Shown here piece by piece: positions 11,269-22,991 of a stretch of 64,000 bases of DNA. A program made the position numbers and the translations under genes. Numbering within the stretch: the stretch's first letter is position 1; every line of letters begins with the position of its first letter. This DNA comes from Albifimbria verrucaria (lineage: Eukaryota > Ascomycota > Sordariomycetes > Hypocreales > Stachybotryaceae), in NCBI GenBank assembly GCA_020081605.1, contig JAHREC010000030.1:1116001-1180000 (forward strand), in the 5' to 3' direction. The notes under the pieces were generated by a model. It was given only the letters and a program-made list of their open reading frames with translations, was not told the origin of the DNA and made no database searches.

Positions 11269-12201
11269 TCAACCGCCAGAAGAAAGCTGGGCTGAACCAC
11301 TCCCTAAAATATTTGTGACGACATCAGCAGCCTCTGATACTACTGCCCTTGTCTCTATATCTAGACTGTTTCCCTCTGTCCTCATGGACCTCAGTCTATC
11401 CCTCCATAGCTGCCAGCGTTCTCGTGCCAAGCCGTCTCCCGTCGGCCAGAGTTCTGTCTTTTCATCAAGAGCCGCTGCCCAATGTTGCCGCAGCTCATTA
11501 TAATCTGTTTCCCACAGTGCCCGGGCCCCATCACGTACCCAGACGGCTGTTATCCGTACATCCAGTGCCCAAACTTGGTCAGGTGGCAATCTGTGAGCTC
11601 TTGGCTGGTGACTCGAGCGACTCTTGCGCTCCAATACATCGCGACAAGCATAAAAGACCCACACCGGGTGCACCTCAGCCTCTCCATGGGCTGCTTTTAG
11701 CAGGGCTGCCGAGAAAGTGCAGAAATTAAGATAATACTCGCCGGGTTTATGTTGGGTGCTGCTTTGCCCTCTCGAATCACGGACGCCATCCCAGTCGCGC
11801 CAGGCCTCCAAAATGTCGTGCACATCGCGCCACTGCGCACTGAAACGTGGAAGCGTCGACCAATGGAGCTTTCCGTCGGGGTCTTGAGTAAAGCCGCCGA
11901 GCTTGCGCTCGGCATCCGAACCTGGACGTATCATGCTAGGCTTCGTGGGAGGATGCGCGCGGATGGCGTCTAGCAAAGTGAGCTGGTAATTCTGTGAGGC
12001 TGTAGATTTGGCGACATCTATGAAGAAGGCATCCCAGAGCTCCCAGAGCGTGTGAGAGGGATCAGGAGAAGTGGTCACTGCATTGATCAGATTTGCAGCG
12101 ATCTCCTCGTAGTCAGGATCATTCGACCTAGCCAAGGCTTGAATGTGCTGAGCAATGGGATTCGGAGGATTTGAACCTGGCACGTCGAAAATGGTTGTCA
12201 T
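11269..12201 (-). CDS. DUF3632 family protein (unknown function)
   Basis: A single uninterrupted frame of 310 residues starts at ATG 12201-12199. The sequence is rich in Trp and Arg in a helical pattern. It contains TLWELWDAFFIDVAK, QWRDVHDILEAWRDW, YYLNFCTFSAALL and VWALDVRITAVWV, the layout I associate with the fungal DUF3632 family (PF12311). No catalytic motif, signal peptide or membrane segment is visible, so it is probably a soluble intracellular protein. No role is known for the family. The gene has no intron and no frame break. Confidence 0.7.
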   Translation of the reverse strand: MTTIFDVPGSNPPNPIAQHIQALARSNDPDYEEIAANLINAVTTSPDPSHTLWELWDAFFIDVAKSTASQNYQLTLLDAIRAHPPTKPSMIRPGSDAERKLGGFTQDPDGKLHWSTLPRFSAQWRDVHDILEAWRDWDGVRDSRGQSSTQHKPGEYYLNFCTFSAALLKAAHGEAEVHPVWVFYACRDVLERKSRSSHQPRAHRLPPDQVWALDVRITAVWVRDGARALWETDYNELRQHWAAALDEKTELWPTGDGLARERWQLWRDRLRSMRTEGNSLDIETRAVVSEAADVVTNILGSGSAQLSSGG

Positions 12202-13321
12202 GTTGATAAATTGGCATTGGCATCGGCGTGGGAATCCACCCGCCTCAATCTTTTGATGGCAAAGTTCTCTTGGTCTTGTCCGCCTTTAATCCGATAGCTT
12301 GACAGCAGTAGAATATCAGTGGTCGCAACGTAACCTTGGCGTCATGGCTCACGTGAGTGCTTGTCTTGCCTCCTCATTACACAAGGCGGTGGTCTCAGCC
12401 TTGCTGCACCGGGAACAGCAATGCGATTAAAGATTATCAGGAATTTCCTGTGCAGATCAGTGATTCTTACACAAATCATACGCTGACGCGATTGGAATGT
12501 CTTGCAGATCCGATGACCGGTTGGGCAAAAGTTCTCCCGACATGGCTCATATGGCCATTTGCCAAAGCCGAACCTCTAGAGACTGAATCAAACCAATTCT
12601 CAATTCATGTGACTGCCTTGTCACTCGTCTAAAAAGAAAATAAGAAATGGTCTCAGCAAAATCCGCTGGGTCAATCAATGACATTTTATCGCTTTCTAAA
12701 CAACCGTGCCACCATGAAGTTCGATCATCTGTTAGCTGGCATCAAGGACATAGGGCTTATCAAAGTAAGCCATGTTCTAATCATTTATAATTTCAAGTAA
12801 GCAATTGAGGTACATGAGGGAGAGTGTCTTGCTGTATAGAATGGGCCAATGTCATTATTGCATAGCCAAGTCTCAAAAAGGATGAACCGGCAAAACGGAA
12901 ACTAAAGCTCGACCAACTGTACACTCAGCACTGTGTTCAAAACCGAAAGTATTCTGATGATATACTTTACTTACCTGAAACATGCCTTTCGAGTCTGATC
13001 ACTGGGCCTTTGCAACTTCGCATACCAGCGCACTGCAGCAAAAGGACCCTGAATTCATGCCGTTGTGAGACTCAAACTACCACTATTGTGCAGCAATTAC
13101 TACCTTCCATTGAAGTCGCCCTTCTAGGCTTGGAGAATTTGACTGCGCTTACTGTGTCAAATATTCTTCTCTAGTGGCAGACGTTGGCAGACACTTAAGA
13201 TGAAGATATAAAGTACTCCCTGTTCTTTTGAACTTGACCTCGGTGCTTAATTCTTTCTCATCCTCTCAAGTCATTCTGATCTCTACAACCATAGCTTCAT
13301 AATCTTCTGATTCAGACCATC
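12202..13321. other. Intergenic stretch; no gene supported
   Basis: The open frame at 12357-12632 shows no recognisable features. Near 13205 an AGATATAAAG sequence lies about 115 bp before the start of the RNase gene and is a plausible TATA element. Confidence 0.45.
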
Positions 13322-13868
13322 ATGCATCTCCTTTCCTCTGTTATTTTGCCTTTGGGTTTTGTCTACATGCGGATGTGTATCGCTGCCCCTGCACACGCCA
13401 AGACACTGCGTAGGCGAGACGTCGACAACCTACCTCCGAGTGATCAGTTTGTGGTTTGTCCAGGTTATCGATATAGCCGTGCCCAAGTTGAGGCAGCTAT
13501 ACAGCAAGGAATTAACACGACACCAACTAATGCTCCTCAGCCTGGTACGTGTGCAAACTACATTATACCAGATGACTCTCTTTGGTCCCTCTCTAATTTT
13601 CGTGCTAGGAGGTTACCCTCATGTCTTTGGCAATAATCGCAAATTAAAATTTTCTGATGCATGCAATGGTAAGACGCTCTATGAGTTTCCCTTGTTGCAT
13701 GGAGACAATATTTTTGGCGGTGGCAATGCTGGTCTTGACCGGGTAGTGTTTTATGTCTACACGAAAGACCCAGACACCGATCCGACGGATGATGGTGCCT
13801 ATTGTGGTGTCATGACACATGAAGGAGCTCCGCGTGGTGAATTCAACCTCTGCTCAGTGGAGGATTGA
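13322..13868 (+). CDS. Small secreted ribonuclease, guanyl-specific T1/F1/ribotoxin fold group
   Basis: Exon 1 (13322-13544) and exon 2 (13609-13868) are joined across a 64-nt GT-AG intron in phase 1, giving 160 residues. A signal peptide covers about residues 1-26, followed by a possible basic processing site (LRRRD). In the mature part, GGYPHVFGNN, YEFPLLHGD, GLDRVVFYVY and CGVMTHEGAP match the family blocks. The catalytic set is the Glu of YEFP, the Arg of DRVVF and the His of MTH. Four Cys could form two disulfides (VCPG, DACNG, YCG, NLC). The enzyme would cleave RNA outside the cell or in a target cell. I cannot tell a plain RNase from a ribosome-targeting member; the loop between VVFYVY and YCG is longer than in plain T1-type enzymes. 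Confidence 0.8.
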
Positions 13869-14796
13869 TATCTTCGCCTACCTTGGCTACATTTGGATTA
13901 TTGAAGCAAAACCCTGAGGGCTTTGTCTAAACTGTAGCCGTGGGAGGGAGGTGGTGACTTTGTGCATCGACTTCAAGGAGATTTATTGCGATGGTTTACA
14001 AATTTCGTTAATGATGGCTTGTTTATTGACATGCGACTTTTCTTTCATATATAAATAAGAATAATCAAATAATTTAGTATATCGAATTATAACTCCCTTA
14101 GCATATGCTACTTCAATGCTACCCTCAACACCACCGTATTCATTAGAAGAGTCCAAAATGAGAAGAGTTTTTATTATCATAAACAGGCCGAATAATAATG
14201 AATAATCCACCGAAACACTCTGTGCCTTTTGTTCACAGCTCCACAACAATTGCGTTGTAACATCGCTACGGACCCTGCAAGCACAGTACGGTCAGTCTCG
14301 ATACCTTCAACTGCCTGCGCTATCTGGAGCAAGCACCGCCTTCTATAAACGTACTGCGCCACGGTTTTGGGCGCAGTACGCATCAAGAATCTCCTTGGTT
14401 CGCAGCTGCTTTCGGCAGTAAGTTCCCTACCAAAGTAGCTTGCAGAAGAGCCAATCTGTGGGCGACACGCAACGGCTGCAGCAACGGACGACGATGCTAC
14501 ACCCCTCCGCGCCAGCCAATAAACATGCAAAGGCCTACCGATATTTCAACGAAGGTGACATTTTTTACAACTGCGGTTGAGAATACAACCTCCACTGCCC
14601 TCGGCAATGTATTGATAACGAGGCTGAGCCCATGATTGCAACCTACAGAAATGAGGCTCCGGGGTGTTGCAATCCTGGCCTGCAAGTTTAAGTGATGGAG
14701 TGGCCGTAATTTATAAACAGTAAATGGGTCAAATCGGAACAAAAAATTCGAGCCAGACCGATATATTACCTGATCTCAGCCCACAACAGTTACACC
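13869..14796. other. Intergenic stretch; no gene supported
   Basis: AT-rich sequence follows the RNase stop (14000-14110). Open frames on the minus strand at 14177-14742 have no family features. The promoter of the following gene lies at its end. Confidence 0.45.
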
Positions 14797-16419
14797 ATGG
14801 CAGAACTTGCTCTGGGTGCTCTTGGAGCCTGTGTTGCGGGATTCCAGGTAGTCAAAGGCCTTCAGCAGGCGCTGGACATGATTGAGGATATAAAGCATGC
14901 TGGTAAAGAAATGGACGAATTTTTCCGTGAGACGGAGACATTTATTGGAATATTGGACTATTTTCGCATCATTGTTACAGATACTCTACCTCTCCTCGAA
15001 CCAAGCCGGAGGGATAAACGAGAAACTCTGGTCAATTCAATCATTGGATGTTTCGAAGGCGTGGAGAAGGATGCAAAGGAGGTGACGAGAAAGATCTACG
15101 TGTCTCCGAACAATAAAGAACCCACCATCTGGAAAGTCGCTGTCCGCTGGAATTGGTTCTGGTGGCAGAATGCCATTACTCATCTACGCCACAAGATAGA
15201 AAGAGTCAAGAGCAATACCAACCTACTGATAACAACAGTCATGTTCGAAAGCTTGACTAGGCGAATCAAGGAGCTAGAGGAGAAAAATGAACGGATTCCA
15301 CCTGCATTGAAGGGACAATTGTAAGCCACATATTTCATTAGGCTAGCAAGAGCTAACTCTACGCAGGAAATACTACAAGCAGCGTATCCGAAAAGAACGC
15401 GTCAAAGTCAGGATTTCCGTTCAGAAGATGACGACTATAAACTATATAGGAATTAACCCCTCAAACTTGTCTATGGATGATGAGGCGAGTTTGAGAGCCT
15501 TGGAGAATTCTATAAATGAGGAGTCTATTGCAATTGTTCCGCGTAGACGCCGGCGATCCACAAATACAAGAAGGCATCCAGACAATCGTGGTTCAGGAAG
15601 AAGAGAAGATGAGGCGGAAATTCCTCGCATGAGTTCACACCAGGAGCATAGATCATTCCGTGACGAGATCGTCCCTACACCCAGAATTTCTCGCCAGTCA
15701 TCTCAGTATTTATCGCCACCGTCACCTAGACGATCCCTCAGCAAATATACCGATCACCATCTTTGGGACCATCACCTCTTCTGTCTCAGAACTCATTGAA
15801 TCATTCTTCCAGTCAAAATTTTAATCCGAAGTCTGATCAATCATCGCAGAAGGTATCTCATCAGGTTCGACAGCCGACTCCACAGCTAGGCCAGCAACAA
15901 CATCGGCAGAAATGTCAATCGCCGCGCCGAGGATCTTCTGTTGATCTTGCATCTGTTCCTTCATCACCGCATGTGAGCGTTTTACCTGCTGCAGAGAGTT
16001 GTGTGACAAACAAAACTAGCGGCTACTTTGGAAAGAGGGTGAGAGATGATGGAAAAAGTATCCGTGTTGAGTCGAGCGAGTGGCCCAAGGAGGTGATTAA
16101 CTCAGCTGACCCTGCCACACTTCTAGAGCTTGGTGATCAGTTCAATTCAGAGATAGATAGCAGAGCTCAACCAGTATCGGACATAACCAACGAAAGCAGA
16201 GAAAACCCTCCTAAGGAAGGCCATCATTTTAAACAAAACAGCTCCTCAAAGACACAGCCCAGATCTGGAACCAATCCAACCGCTAAAGATAACAACTTGC
16301 AGCCAGGAGTCAATGAGAGCCGGTGGCGGCCACTCCCACCTTTTGACAAAAGTGATCTAGAAGGGCGCAAAAACGAGGGAACTCGGCCCATAAATGGTAA
16401 TAAAAAGTACCGATTTTGA
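14797..16419 (+). CDS. Free-standing NLR-type N-terminal domain protein with Ser/Arg-rich tail
   Basis: The N-terminus MAELALGALGACVAGFQVVKGL, followed by helices including FRETETFIGILDYF, resembles the domain that precedes NACHT/NB-ARC modules in fungal STAND proteins. Residues up to ~175 are exon 1. An intron at about 15321-15365 joins it to KYYKQRIRKERVKV. After that the chain is low-complexity and rich in Ser, Arg, Pro and Gln (SPPSPRRSLS, then SLGPSPLLSQNSLNHSSS). A frame change near 15745 is needed, and one added A in the AAA run would give it. No P-loop or repeat domain follows, so this is not a full NLR. The length would be about 525 residues. It may be an adaptor or a decoy-like piece. 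Alternatively the last part is non-coding. Confidence 0.55.
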
Positions 16420-17300
16420 TGCGGTTACTTGTTTTCTATGGATAATGGTTTCCTTCTAACTGTCATTACATACAATAAGGCTTGAATGCTTCTTTTGACC
16501 AGTTCGGTGTAAGCTTCAAAAGGTATCAGTTAAAATTGTGAGCCTGGGTTGTCTCCGTTTCTGATGCACTAAATGGCAAGAATCGAGGTCACAGTTCGTG
16601 CAGGCGATACTGGCATGTAGAACGGCCTGAATATTTTCTTTAGGCTTGCTCTATTCCCAATAGGTCCAGGAGAAGACATGAAAGGCATGATTTTGCTCAC
16701 TGAAAAACTTTCCAGAGCAAAATTCAGGAGTTGAATTTACCCCATGTCTATAACACGATCTATTTCTTTCCATACCATATCAATCTCTATCCTAGCTCAC
16801 GTGTACTATTGCTATGAGTACAGGCGTCATGTGGCCTCACGAAATTCGTTCATAACCTGGCTTATTATCAACAATACCATCTATACCTGCATTCTGTCCA
16901 CTTAGATTTCCCAAATACTAAGTCTGCTTTCCTCGAACCATTCATAAAGTATTAAGGTTTTGGAATAATAACAAAAAAATTGTATACACCCTTGCTTACA
17001 ATTTAACTAATTTATTATTGGAGTATTATAATCTTTTTTACTCAAAGAACCGTTCCTAGATAGCGACCATAACCAAATATTTGCTGATAAAGGTGTAGCC
17101 ACATTGTCATCTTGCACCTATGTATTGGAGCATGAACATATGTATGGAGATGGATCTCTTGCGCTACCATCATCAACGGAGTCCATTTGACATCTTAGCA
17201 TACAAGTCAACACGACTTTGCAGAAATTGTTGGCACTTATGTCTTTTGCTAGCGTACAACAGGGAGTATATTCCTGTGTAATTATAAATTACCCGGGATC
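16420..17300. other. Intergenic stretch; nothing recognised
   Basis: AT-rich sequence with A and T runs around 16960-17040. No gene, repeat or RNA is recognised. Confidence 0.5.
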
Positions 17301-18325
17301 TTACACATTGATCTTTAACGCAACTACTCCCGCTCCTTCAACTGCAGTTCCATTGACTGGGTTCGAGATAGCACCAGTTGTAGCAATGTATAAATAGTTC
17401 TTATCATGCTTGCCACGGCCGAACGCAACAGAAGTATCGCCAGCGACAATCAAGTCAGACGGCGATCCAACAATAATCTTTGACTTGCGAGAATGCGCGT
17501 CAAAGTATACTACTGTGTTGTCAAAGTTGGAAGCGGCAAATATGTTGCCTTTGGCGTCGATGTCGAAATCATCAAGAAAAGAGGCCTTATCAGAGAGATT
17601 GACCACCAGCTTTGGCTTCGCACCCTTGGCAAGGAAGCCATCGGGGGTGATAGCAACACGGTAGATTGAAACCTGATATGAGTTGGTGAAATACAGGTGT
17701 CCATCATGGATTTTAATGCCGTTGACACCAACGGGCAATCCTGCGCCTTCCACTGGCAGCATCTCAGGGAAAACAAATGATGAGGTGTCAAAGTCTCCTG
17801 TTGTAATATCAAGGCGTCCAACGAAGCCATTTGCAGAATCGGCGACCAGAACGGCATCAGAAACGCCAGGGATTGCTGCGACACCGTTGAGGAAAGCGCT
17901 GTTTTTATCCATGTCGCTGATTCTCTCTAGGTCCACTTTGCCAGCACATTCAGGCGTGAACTTGATCTTCCAAGCGCCGAAGGTGCCCTTAATTGGCGAA
18001 CCAATAGCTGAGGAGTTGCCACCAACGAAGACGAATGTTTCCTGGTCCTTCTTAAGGCCCGGAACTTGGGCAATGCCATAGATGCTCTGTATAGAAGGAA
18101 TAGATGCAATCTCCTCCAGTACCGGCTTCTTCCCAGAGGGTCGCGGACAGTATAGACAACAGCAGAGGGTGCCATTTGCGTGAGAAGTAGATCGCCGTTA
18201 GGGCGCACGGCAATATTCTCAAGCCATGTCCCAACAGAAAGCTGATCCAATGTTCGTGCAGGTGATGGCTTACCGTGCACGAGAGCCGAGACGGCAGCAG
18301 CGGATGCAACGAGTTTGAAGAACAT
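17301..18325 (-). CDS. Secreted SMP-30/gluconolactonase-like beta-propeller protein (one frame break)
   Basis: The start at 18325 encodes a signal peptide (MFFKLVASAAAVSALVHG). Blade-like repeats follow: WLENIAVRPNGDLLLTQMAP, FLNGVAAIPGVSDAVLVADS, GVNGIKIHDGHLYFTNS, FDIDAKGNIFAASNFDN and GDTSVAFGRG. This is the six-bladed SMP-30-like propeller pattern seen in many secreted fungal proteins, some of which act as lactonases. A few relatives from fungal biosynthetic clusters catalyse hetero-Diels-Alder reactions. A frame break near 18135-18142 is repaired by one added C, giving PSGKKPVLEEIASIP. The protein would be about 340 residues. No biosynthetic core gene is near, so its substrate is unknown. 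Confidence 0.7.
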
Positions 18326-19778
18326 GATGCAGCCTGTGGTTTAACCTAGTCCAAAGTAAATGTGGGAAACTTATTAAAGAAGGCTCGTTTGCCAATGCTG
18401 AGGATAGTTGGAGGCTTGAGCGCAACCGTTGGAGCTGGGTTGAAGTGATGAGTGCAGTCAAGAGACATGCGAAAGACTCTTTTATATAACATCTTCTATT
18501 GTAGTGCACCCATGCTATAATTTCCAAAGAGGCGTCCCTTAGGACCCTTGTTTCCTCACTAAGTATGCCGTCAGAATTGCGGTGGGTCAAGGTCTGCCTT
18601 TCATATTTCATTTCGTCCCTAGGCTAGTCCAATGAGAGCTTCAAAATAGTGGGTAGATAGTTCTACAATCTATTTTTGCTACTCATTGGATTCATTTGCA
18701 GGCGTTACGAGCTGTGTATCCTAGGACTTGGGTTACACGGCGGCGAATATACCGAGAAGGGCTCCGGTGGGTTGTCTTTAATCCCTCGCCGAACTAACCG
18801 ATTCTTGGAAAATTCCCTGTTTGGTATGATTAATTCCCGAAGGGAGAATGAATAATCTGTTTAGTACTGATAACATAACATATTTCGTGCTTTTTAAAAA
18901 GATCATAAGCATATAGATTATGTCTCTAGGCCGATAGTTTGGGCGGGTCACGAACAGCGACAAACTGGGGAGGAGATTCAGGAGTTGCTATATAATCAGT
19001 CTCACCTACCTCATTGAGGTAATTACATCTTCTCGATTATCTCATCAGGTTGACCTTTAGCTAACTCGGCTTGTCTCTACGATCCAAAACGGTTTGCGAG
19101 CTACTAACCACGTGGAAAAAATAAACAAACGTCTCGCAGACCATTGGAGTTGGTGCTTTTTCGACTGCTGTATCTCTGTTCCTCGCCGCAATCTACGACT
19201 TCTATACCATTTTGAATTGCTTCAGAAGGCTGCGTCACTGTAGGGTTAAAATGTATAAAGTCTGAAATGGGCAGCTTCATAGGGCTGAAAATTTGAAATT
19301 ATTTCGAAAATTATATGATTCTATCTTATTGAATGTGCGAGGGCTCTTAGTAGATGTTGGCACGGAGTTGGCACGATTAGAACATAAGAAGAGCTGCTAA
19401 CATTGTCCAACTAGTGAACTAGCTAATGATGGAAGTCACAATATTTTAATTACTTGATAAATGTCTACATAGAATGTCTTGGACTGAAAGAACAATACCA
19501 AGTTCCTTGGTGTTCTGGTATGTTGACTAGACGCTGTGCACATTGATACGGCAATGGCGCGTTCACACATGGAACGATGCATCACCTTGGTGATATGATA
19601 GGATTTAAACCACCAGTTTGACCAGGGCATACAGAGATATCGCACAATTGATAAATACAAGGCGACGCTGGCATAAGAAAAACACAGGAATGAAATGAAG
19701 TGATTTTATACGAACTAGAGGCGCCCCAAATTGCAATAAAATAAATCCAGTAATTAAGACCCTCATGGCAGAACTATT
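18326..19778. other. Intergenic stretch with a transposon relic
   Basis: No gene is supported. The sequence at 19321-19430 is related to the inverted-repeat element at 2229-2487. Confidence 0.5.
19321..19430. mobile_element. Diverged relic of the 2.2-kb MITE-like element
   Basis: Bases 19321-19345 match 2227-2251 at 23 of 25 positions; the shared core is TTGAATGTGCGA. Further along, AACTAGCTAATG near 19412-19425 corresponds to the internal ACTAGCTAATG near 2396-2406. I find no matching opposite arm nearby, so it appears truncated or decayed. It also holds a local repeat, TTGGCACG, twice near 19360. Confidence 0.5.
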
Positions 19779-20321
19779 TCAGTCATATGACTTGATAATG
19801 GTATTGACAATCTTGCCTTCTTCAATGAATGTTGTCTGAGTGCCAACTTGCACATCGACCTTGTGCTGGTCAATCCAACCGCTCTCAAACGCCACAACCT
19901 TGTTGTTCCAATCAGGGTCATTTAGCATATTGCGTAGATTCTGTACGTCCGTCACCCAGTAAATCGTGGCTGCATCATATGGAGCCATGTTCCATCCTTC
20001 CGCACACCCACCCTTGAGCTGATCCAAGTCGGCCTGGAACTGCTCCTTAAAAGCTTGAGGTGTGACATACTAGTCGAAGAAAGTCAGTCTCGCTTTGGAA
20101 ACGTAGCACAAAGTAGAACACTGGCTGGCATATAAAGCGAGGGGCGTACCAATTCGCAGCGGGTCGATGCCATGCTTGTGAGCAATGGGAATGAAGCGGG
20201 GAATCTGCTCCTCTAGATACCACTTCAGGAACGTCGCCTCATCGTGGGATTGGTCTCGATAGTGGAGAACTGAGATTTTCAGCGTTGTCTGCTGTTGTTT
20301 ATCCTGCTGTTGTTCTGCCAT
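19779..20321 (-). CDS. EthD-domain protein
   Basis: Exon 1 starts at ATG 20321-20319 with a Gln-rich leader, then ISVLHYRDQSHDEATFLKWY and IPRFIPIAHKHGID, the EthD-family opening. Exon 2 holds QADLDQLKGGCAEGWNMAPY, DAATIYWVTD, DPDWNNKVVAFESGW and the end TTFIEEGKIVNTI. EthD proteins form dimeric ferredoxin-like barrels; some fungal members act as cyclases or dehydratases in aromatic biosynthesis. A GTACGC...CTAG intron at 20070-20149 fits the positions, but the two exons are one base out of phase, so an indel or another splice site is likely. The whole protein is about 153 residues. It lies alone, with no polyketide synthase in view. Confidence 0.75.
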
Positions 20322-22991
20322 CTTTGCGCCAAGGTCGTTCTCAAAAGACTAGATTGTTTCCTGGGCCAAATAATACCCAATAGAATAAGATTCAAGTTGA
20401 GGCCCCTCAATCCCAGATATTTAGGTCCATCTGTTGCTGGGGGCTGCAACCAACAACTAGCAGCCAACAAGTAACAACCAACAATTTACAACACGATATG
20501 GCTCACATGTCCCGTTCCCATGCTGCGGGCGTAGCTAACGGTTGTGTCTCCCCAGATACCATCGTGGAATGAATCTTAATCCACGAGGAAGTGAGTTCAA
20601 TGTCATATTGGAAGTTAGGTTGACGAGACATAGATTGACACTCCCACGCCATTCCTATGCAATAACTCTGACCACCGCAACCAGGCTTTGGTTAGGTCTG
20701 CTTATAAAGAAGCCATCGATCAGGTGTACTATTCCGTTATTGATTATGGTCGTCAACAGTAGTATGGCTCATGAGAGTATTTTGCTAAACTCTGAGATTG
20801 CGATACACCCAATTATGAATACTTTCTACCTGTAGACTTTCTGGATTACAGAGCCAGGCCTTGTTTACAAATAATTTCCCCAGGCCATCATCGGCGTCAA
20901 TTAAATCCTTTGCCAAGATCATTACTACATCAATTCTAACATGCGATATGAGATTTTCCGGGAGGCATAGTTGGCTTTATTCAGAAGGTTTCAAGCTACA
21001 TCACAATGCATCCTTTTCCGGCAGTTTGCCCAAGTATAAAGCCTCAGATGGTTGACCCAATATACCCAATCGCATTTTTGTGGTTCAAGGATGGACTAAA
21101 CAAGCTTGTTAATGGTTAATCTCTATTTGATCCTCTCCAGAATCTACCGGGACTCTTCAATTATAGTTACTCCATTTTCTCGCTGGTCGCTAAAATATAG
21201 CCACATGTAAATTAAATTACTACCAAGGTATGAGACAGCTTTTGCGAATATTGGCCAATTAATACTATATAAACTACCAGATAAGTTAGCCGCTGTCATT
21301 TTCGCGCAAACAACTCAGATGGTGAATTTCGTGTCATGATGGCACCCGATCGTCACAGCTACTTGCTAGAAATGAACTGTTATTTAAACCCCATGTAAAG
21401 TAAACATTTGTAGAACACCGTCTGTGCCTAAAGTCTACTGACGACGTTGTCCTGCAGTAGCTCGCTGGGCACGGATTTGATCCAACTGCCTCATCTTCGC
21501 CTGATATGCCATCAGGTCATTTCCAGTAAGTATCATATTTGGATCGGAATATCTTTCAGTGTTCAGAAGCACTTCAGCATTATCTATACGACTGATATCA
21601 GAGAAATCTCATACATGGTGACACTTCAAAGTGAATCATAACTGACGCTGGTCATACCCCATGTTCTTAAGGGTTGTGATAAGTTGTTTGTACTCGCTTA
21701 GAGTGACTGTACACATCTAGTAAAACACCTGTTAGTTGTTGGCCTAATTTTCATTGGGCTCAGCAACAAAGCACCTCAATGTTTCTAATTCGGGAGAAGT
21801 TGTAACAAGGTGAAGAAATTTCCAGTTCGTATGTAGGCCGGGAGGGTCAAGAAAGGTATAATGATCGACGAAATGGGAAGTTTCTGGTTGTATAGCACAG
21901 GAGAGGCCTACAATGATGAGAAAGGAGAAGTGGGAAGTTGGTGGGCTTTTACGTTCACAACTGTCGATTGAAATCTCATTCAGATTTTACCCTGAAAGGA
22001 CGTCTGCTATGATCCAGCGGCTGGCTGAATGAACAGGCCGAGCTCTTTGTACTGTAGCTTGCTTCAATGAATATCCTGCCGTTCATTTCATTGAATCAGC
22101 AAATGCATTGAACTTTTAAAGCCAAGCATTAATTGTGGCTATGATTTGCTCCAGAGACCTTATGCAGGGTACTATAGAAACCAAGAGGAAGTTGAATTTG
22201 CCAAGGAATCAATCGGGAGCCTCATTACGTGCCATTTCCCCCATCAACTAGGCGTCTTGCGGACCTGCAATAATCCAGGTAGATTTCAAGAAAAAATTCA
22301 AATTTATAGTATAGGACGGTCAAATTGCAATCTGAAGCTAGACCTGTATCACATAGGCTAACATCTGCTTTACATAACAAGTTGGGGTGGCGATCAGGGC
22401 TGGCCGATGTTCAGTTAGTAGAACACGTTCGACGCCCAAACTGTAAGTTATTACTTTGATGCGCGATGTAGTGCATTAAAACTACTTGCTGATATTTTTC
22501 TATCATTCACAATGAACAGTATTTGGTACAGTAATATGGATGCGTTGAGCAGCCTGAGTATCAGACAAAGGCATCTGGACAGTGTCAATCTTGCTGGCAC
22601 TGCACAGTACATGCAGAGTACAAGCATTTCGGACCTGGAACTACTGTACTGGACTACAGTACCATAAAGGATCGCTTGGATATAGGCTCCAAGCTCACCA
22701 ACAAGCAGGGTGCTTCGCTCCCTTCTACTGCACGGTTCGCTTGCTGATACACCATTACAGCACCACAACGCCGTTCGTATATGGCACCCATGTCGATGAG
22801 AAGGTATGCATAATGGCTCCTTTGAGCCCGCCAATGACAGTTGATGTAGGCTCAGCCGCCTTCCCTCGCCACATGGATTGCAGCCTGCCTTAGAAATGCG
22901 CGGCGCAGTCTTCGACACTTTGAAGGATCAGTATGATATCCTGCCCGGCTATTGATCTCTAAATTCACCAAATTCAGCCGACACCACCGCC
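20322..22991. other. 2.7-kb gene-poor stretch
   Basis: Several short open frames (20542-20835, 21447-21641, 22451-22918 and others) overlap one another on both strands and show no family features. I see no RNA gene and no inverted repeat. It includes CAACCAACAA-type short direct repeats around 20445-20490. Confidence 0.5.

Noticed and set aside
12357..12632. Open frame of 91 codons
   Set aside because: No signal peptide, domain or codon pattern supports it.
18778..18963. Short open frames near 18.8 kb
   Set aside because: No features and no conserved context.
20322..22991. Several open frames of 60-155 codons on both strands
   Set aside because: They overlap each other, lack splice partners and show no conserved motifs, so they look like chance frames.
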